A DNA stretch of 6,929 nt, taken from positions 1 through 6,929 of the forward strand of contig DDHL01000019.1 of NCBI GenBank assembly GCA_002352945.1, written 5' to 3'. Below, in pieces: positions 5,002 to 6,929 of this stretch. The notes below the pieces were generated by a model. That model saw only the letters and a program-made list of their open reading frames with translations. It searched no databases and was not told where the DNA came from. This stretch comes from Campylobacteraceae bacterium UBA1877 (GTDB lineage Bacteria > Campylobacterota > Campylobacteria > Campylobacterales > Campylobacteraceae). The position numbers were made by a program, and so were the translations under genes. Numbering within the stretch: the stretch's first letter is position 1; the number at the start of each line of letters is the position of its first letter.

Positions 5002-6213
5002 ATGTCCATAAAAGGAATAAGCACAAAAGAGGCATTTAAAAAGCTTGTCAAAGAGACAAAATCTATAAAAGGCTACAAAGACCCGATAGGTTTTGGAATT
5101 GCAAGGGTCGATAGAGGACAACGCGATAGCTCTAAAATTTTGCAAGCAAGTTTTCCTTATGTTAACTGGAATGAAAATTTTGGATCTGCAGCTGTTTTTA
5201 TTGCAGCTTTGCGTGAGTGTGGTATTGAGGTTGATTTTAGTAAAAGTGAATTTGTGTGCGACATAAAGAAAAAATTTGTAAAAAATGCCCTTGCTGCTTT
5301 TGAGCCATTTGTGGATGAGGCTGAGGGTGATGCCCATAAAAATGTGCAAGTAATTAAACACTTAAATTTTATTGCTCAAAATGAGGGGTTAGATAAAGAT
5401 TTTAGAATCGTTTTTATCTTTGAAGATAGTGCGCCAAAGAGCGTTGAGGCAGTCTATTTGAAACTGTATGCACTCTCTTTGCAAAAAGCGCCTTTGCGTT
5501 CACTAAATTTAAGTGGCGCCTTTGGTGTTTTAGAAAATGTGGCTTGGTCAATGAATATACCAATCGAGCTTGAATGGCTACGCGAAAATGAGATTGAATT
5601 AAAATTGGATGGAACTTTTCCAGTAATCGATTCAGTAGATAAATTTCCACGATACTTGCAGCATGTAATTCCAGCTGATAATACAAGAATCTTAGATACA
5701 AGCAAGGTTCGAATGGGAGCAAGTCTTGCGCCAGGAACAACAGTAATGCCTGGAGCAAGCTATATTAACTTTAATGCAGGAACTGTTGGGCCAGTGATGG
5801 TCGAGGGAAGAATTAGTTCATCAGCCATCGTGGGCGCTGGTTCGGATGTTGGCGGAGGCGCTAGTATTTTAGGGGTTCTTAGCGGAACCAACGGCAACCC
5901 TGTTAGCATTGGTGAAAATACTTTGCTTGGAGCCAATTCAGTAACAGGAATTCCACTTGGAGATGGTTGTATTGTAGATGCTGGCATTGCAATTTTAGAG
6001 GGAACTAAAGTAATTATTGATAAAGACCAAATGGAAAAAATCAAAGAAGCCAATCCTGAATTTGAGTATGTTCTAGGAAAAGAGGAGTATGTTTTTAAAG
6101 GGGTTGAGTTAGCAGGTCTAAATGGAATCCACTTTAGACAAGATAGTACAACTGGACAAATTAAAGCTTTTCGATCAAAACGAGAAGTTGTGCTAAATAG
6201 CGAATTGCACTAA
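5002..6213 (+). CDS. dapD: Tetrahydrodipicolinate N-succinyltransferase, long form
   Basis: The 403-residue cytoplasmic enzyme transfers succinyl from succinyl-CoA to tetrahydrodipicolinate in the diaminopimelate/lysine pathway, which also feeds peptidoglycan. It belongs to the long form seen in Campylobacterota, Pseudomonas and actinobacteria rather than the roughly 275-residue E. coli type. It has an extended N-terminal domain (about 1-230), then a left-handed beta-helix of hexapeptide repeats (about 232-340). The helix contains MPGASYINFNAGT (249-261), MVEGRISSSAIVGAG (266-280, with E268 at the likely catalytic position) and SGTNGNPVSIGENTLLGANS (294-313), followed by a C-terminal strand region. 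ATG at 5002 follows AAGGA with a 6-nt spacer. It has its own promoter. Its TAA overlaps the stop of the convergent GGDEF gene by 4 nt. No key residue appears missing. Confidence 0.95.
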   Translation: MSIKGISTKEAFKKLVKETKSIKGYKDPIGFGIARVDRGQRDSSKILQASFPYVNWNENFGSAAVFIAALRECGIEVDFSKSEFVCDIKKKFVKNALAAFEPFVDEAEGDAHKNVQVIKHLNFIAQNEGLDKDFRIVFIFEDSAPKSVEAVYLKLYALSLQKAPLRSLNLSGAFGVLENVAWSMNIPIELEWLRENEIELKLDGTFPVIDSVDKFPRYLQHVIPADNTRILDTSKVRMGASLAPGTTVMPGASYINFNAGTVGPVMVEGRISSSAIVGAGSDVGGGASILGVLSGTNGNPVSIGENTLLGANSVTGIPLGDGCIVDAGIAILEGTKVIIDKDQMEKIKEANPEFEYVLGKEEYVFKGVELAGLNGIHFRQDSTTGQIKAFRSKREVVLNSELH

Positions 6214-6929
6214 CTTTTTTTAGCAGGCGCAATTTTAACACAATTGCGTCCTGCCTTTTTTGCATTATAAAGCAAGGTATCAGCCTTTTTAACAATAGCT
6301 GGAATAGAGTCTCCCCAGCTGTTATCACATGCTCCAATGCTTATGGTTAAATTGACCTTTTTGCCAGCCATTTTTGCCTTTTTAGGTGCTCGCTCCTTGC
6401 CTCTTATAACAAAGCCCTCAGATGCAACTTTTTCTCTAACTGATTCTAAATAGAGTTTGCACTCTTTAGCCTCTTTATTATTAAAAACAATTGCAAACTC
6501 CTCCCCGCCATACCTAAAAACTCTACCACCACCCTCAACGCTTTTTAGCGTAGCTGCAACTTTTCGCAAAACTTCATCGCCAACATCATGTCCATAAGTA
6601 TCATTAAATTTTTTAAAGTGATCAATATCGCTCATAGCTATGGTATAAGGTGGCGACAATCTTTCAAAATACTCCTCCATTGCCCTGCGCGATGGAATGC
6701 CAGTTAGCGTGTCGATGTAAGCCATTTTATATGCATCTTGACTAAGAGCAATTCCAAAAACTATGCCAGCACCGCCTAAGAACCAAGTAAAATTAGCTTC
6801 TAAAAGCAAAATAGGCAAGCCTGCAATTAAAAGCGCCCAGGGAAGGGATTTTTCAACCTGTTTTGATTCAAGAAAACTTGCAAAAATTAAAAAAACTAAA
6901 CTAATGATGTATAAAATAGCCCCAATTTG
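6210..6929 (-). CDS. Membrane-anchored GGDEF protein (probable diguanylate cyclase), 5' end outside the window
   Basis: The frame is open from the right window edge to the TAG at 6212-6210, giving 239 visible residues. A TTG at 6818-6816 is internal: the frame continues upstream with hydrophobic sequence. The first part is membrane: segments at about 2-20 and 30-62 (probably two helices), so the catalytic domain should be cytoplasmic. The GGDEF domain (about 70-232) has DTLTGIPSRR (73-82), the metal-binding DIDHFKKFND (101-110), YGHDVGDEVL and the active-site signature GGEEF (141-145), as expected for an enzyme making c-di-GMP from two GTP. The RxxD inhibitory site normally five residues before the signature is absent (EGGG). 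A Lys/Arg-rich loop (about 176-190) precedes the TISIGA strand. The gene is convergent with dapD, and its 3' end carries the dapD terminator. The input signal is unknown. Confidence 0.9.
   Translation of the reverse strand, partial: QIGAILYIISLVFLIFASFLESKQVEKSLPWALLIAGLPILLLEANFTWFLGGAGIVFGIALSQDAYKMAYIDTLTGIPSRRAMEEYFERLSPPYTIAMSDIDHFKKFNDTYGHDVGDEVLRKVAATLKSVEGGGRVFRYGGEEFAIVFNNKEAKECKLYLESVREKVASEGFVIRGKERAPKKAKMAGKKVNLTISIGACDNSWGDSIPAIVKKADTLLYNAKKAGRNCVKIAPAKKS
6223..6261 (+). terminator. Intrinsic terminator of dapD, inside the 3' end of the GGDEF gene
   Basis: G6223-T6234 pairs with A6242-C6254 (12 base pairs, T6249 bulged, 7-nt loop). One C and then six T (6256-6261) follow, which is a canonical rho-independent terminator for plus-strand transcription ending 10 nt after the dapD stop. 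On the minus strand the hairpin is followed by A rather than T, so it should not stop the GGDEF transcript. Confidence 0.8.

Noticed and set aside
4945..5361. Minus-strand frame of 138 codons opposite dapD
   Set aside because: It is a shadow of the 5' part of dapD, whose frame has full family support, and its N-terminal direction has no promoter or ribosome site that I can see.
5414..6053. Further minus-strand frames inside dapD
   Set aside because: They are antisense to the beta-helix coding region and have no recognisable motifs.
6816..6818. TTG as the true start of the GGDEF protein
   Set aside because: The frame is open to the window edge with further membrane sequence, and no convincing ribosome site precedes this TTG; the gene is cut by the window.
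1..6929. A defence system, CRISPR array, phage or transposon
   Set aside because: No arrays, integrase or transposase motifs, terminal repeats or toxin-antitoxin pairs are visible; the window is a conserved housekeeping neighbourhood.

Overview
The window comes from an AT-rich genome, almost certainly a member of the Campylobacterota (Epsilonproteobacteria). The evidence is gene content and order. A fused ispDF is followed by an orphan response regulator of the HP1021/Cj1608 type, an ATP-sulfurylase-like protein and pgpA. Divergent from this block are mrp and a long-form dapD. From memory, Campylobacter jejuni has the same block (dapD, mrp, ispDF, response regulator, 'sulfate adenylyltransferase', pgpA; about Cj1605-Cj1610). 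The genus cannot be fixed from this stretch alone; a free-living sulfur-oxidising or sulfur-reducing relative is plausible but is a guess.

Layout. Minus strand, 3445 down to 1: a tight operon ispDF > response regulator > sat-like > pgpA (pgpA runs off the left edge). The junctions are a 4-nt ATGA overlap, a 23-nt overlap and an 8-nt gap, so the genes are probably co-transcribed and translationally coupled. A 224-bp divergent region (3446-3669) holds a candidate promoter for each direction and a perfect TTTACATGTAAA palindrome. Plus strand: mrp (3670-4785), a 216-bp spacer with a long hairpin terminator and an extended -10 promoter, then dapD (5002-6213). Minus strand again from the right edge: the 3' part of a membrane-anchored GGDEF protein, whose stop codon overlaps the dapD stop. 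The dapD terminator lies inside the 3' coding end of this GGDEF gene. No intergenic stretch exceeds 300 bases.

How the genes fit together. Most are housekeeping: IspDF (isoprenoid precursors, MEP pathway), PgpA (phosphatidylglycerol), DapD (lysine and peptidoglycan) and Mrp (Fe-S carrier; the last MEP enzymes IspG and IspH are Fe-S proteins). Two operon members are less ordinary. The response regulator has Ser in place of the phospho-accepting Asp. The ATP-sulfurylase-like protein keeps the fold, the HxxH nucleotide motif and the zinc cysteines, but has lost the Q-R-N and GRD residues expected to bind sulfate.

I see no CRISPR array, transposon, phage, defence island, tRNA or rRNA. The points most worth following are the repurposed sulfurylase-like enzyme, its fixed linkage to the phosphorylation-independent regulator, the repeated palindrome around mrp, and the terminator hidden in the convergent gene.
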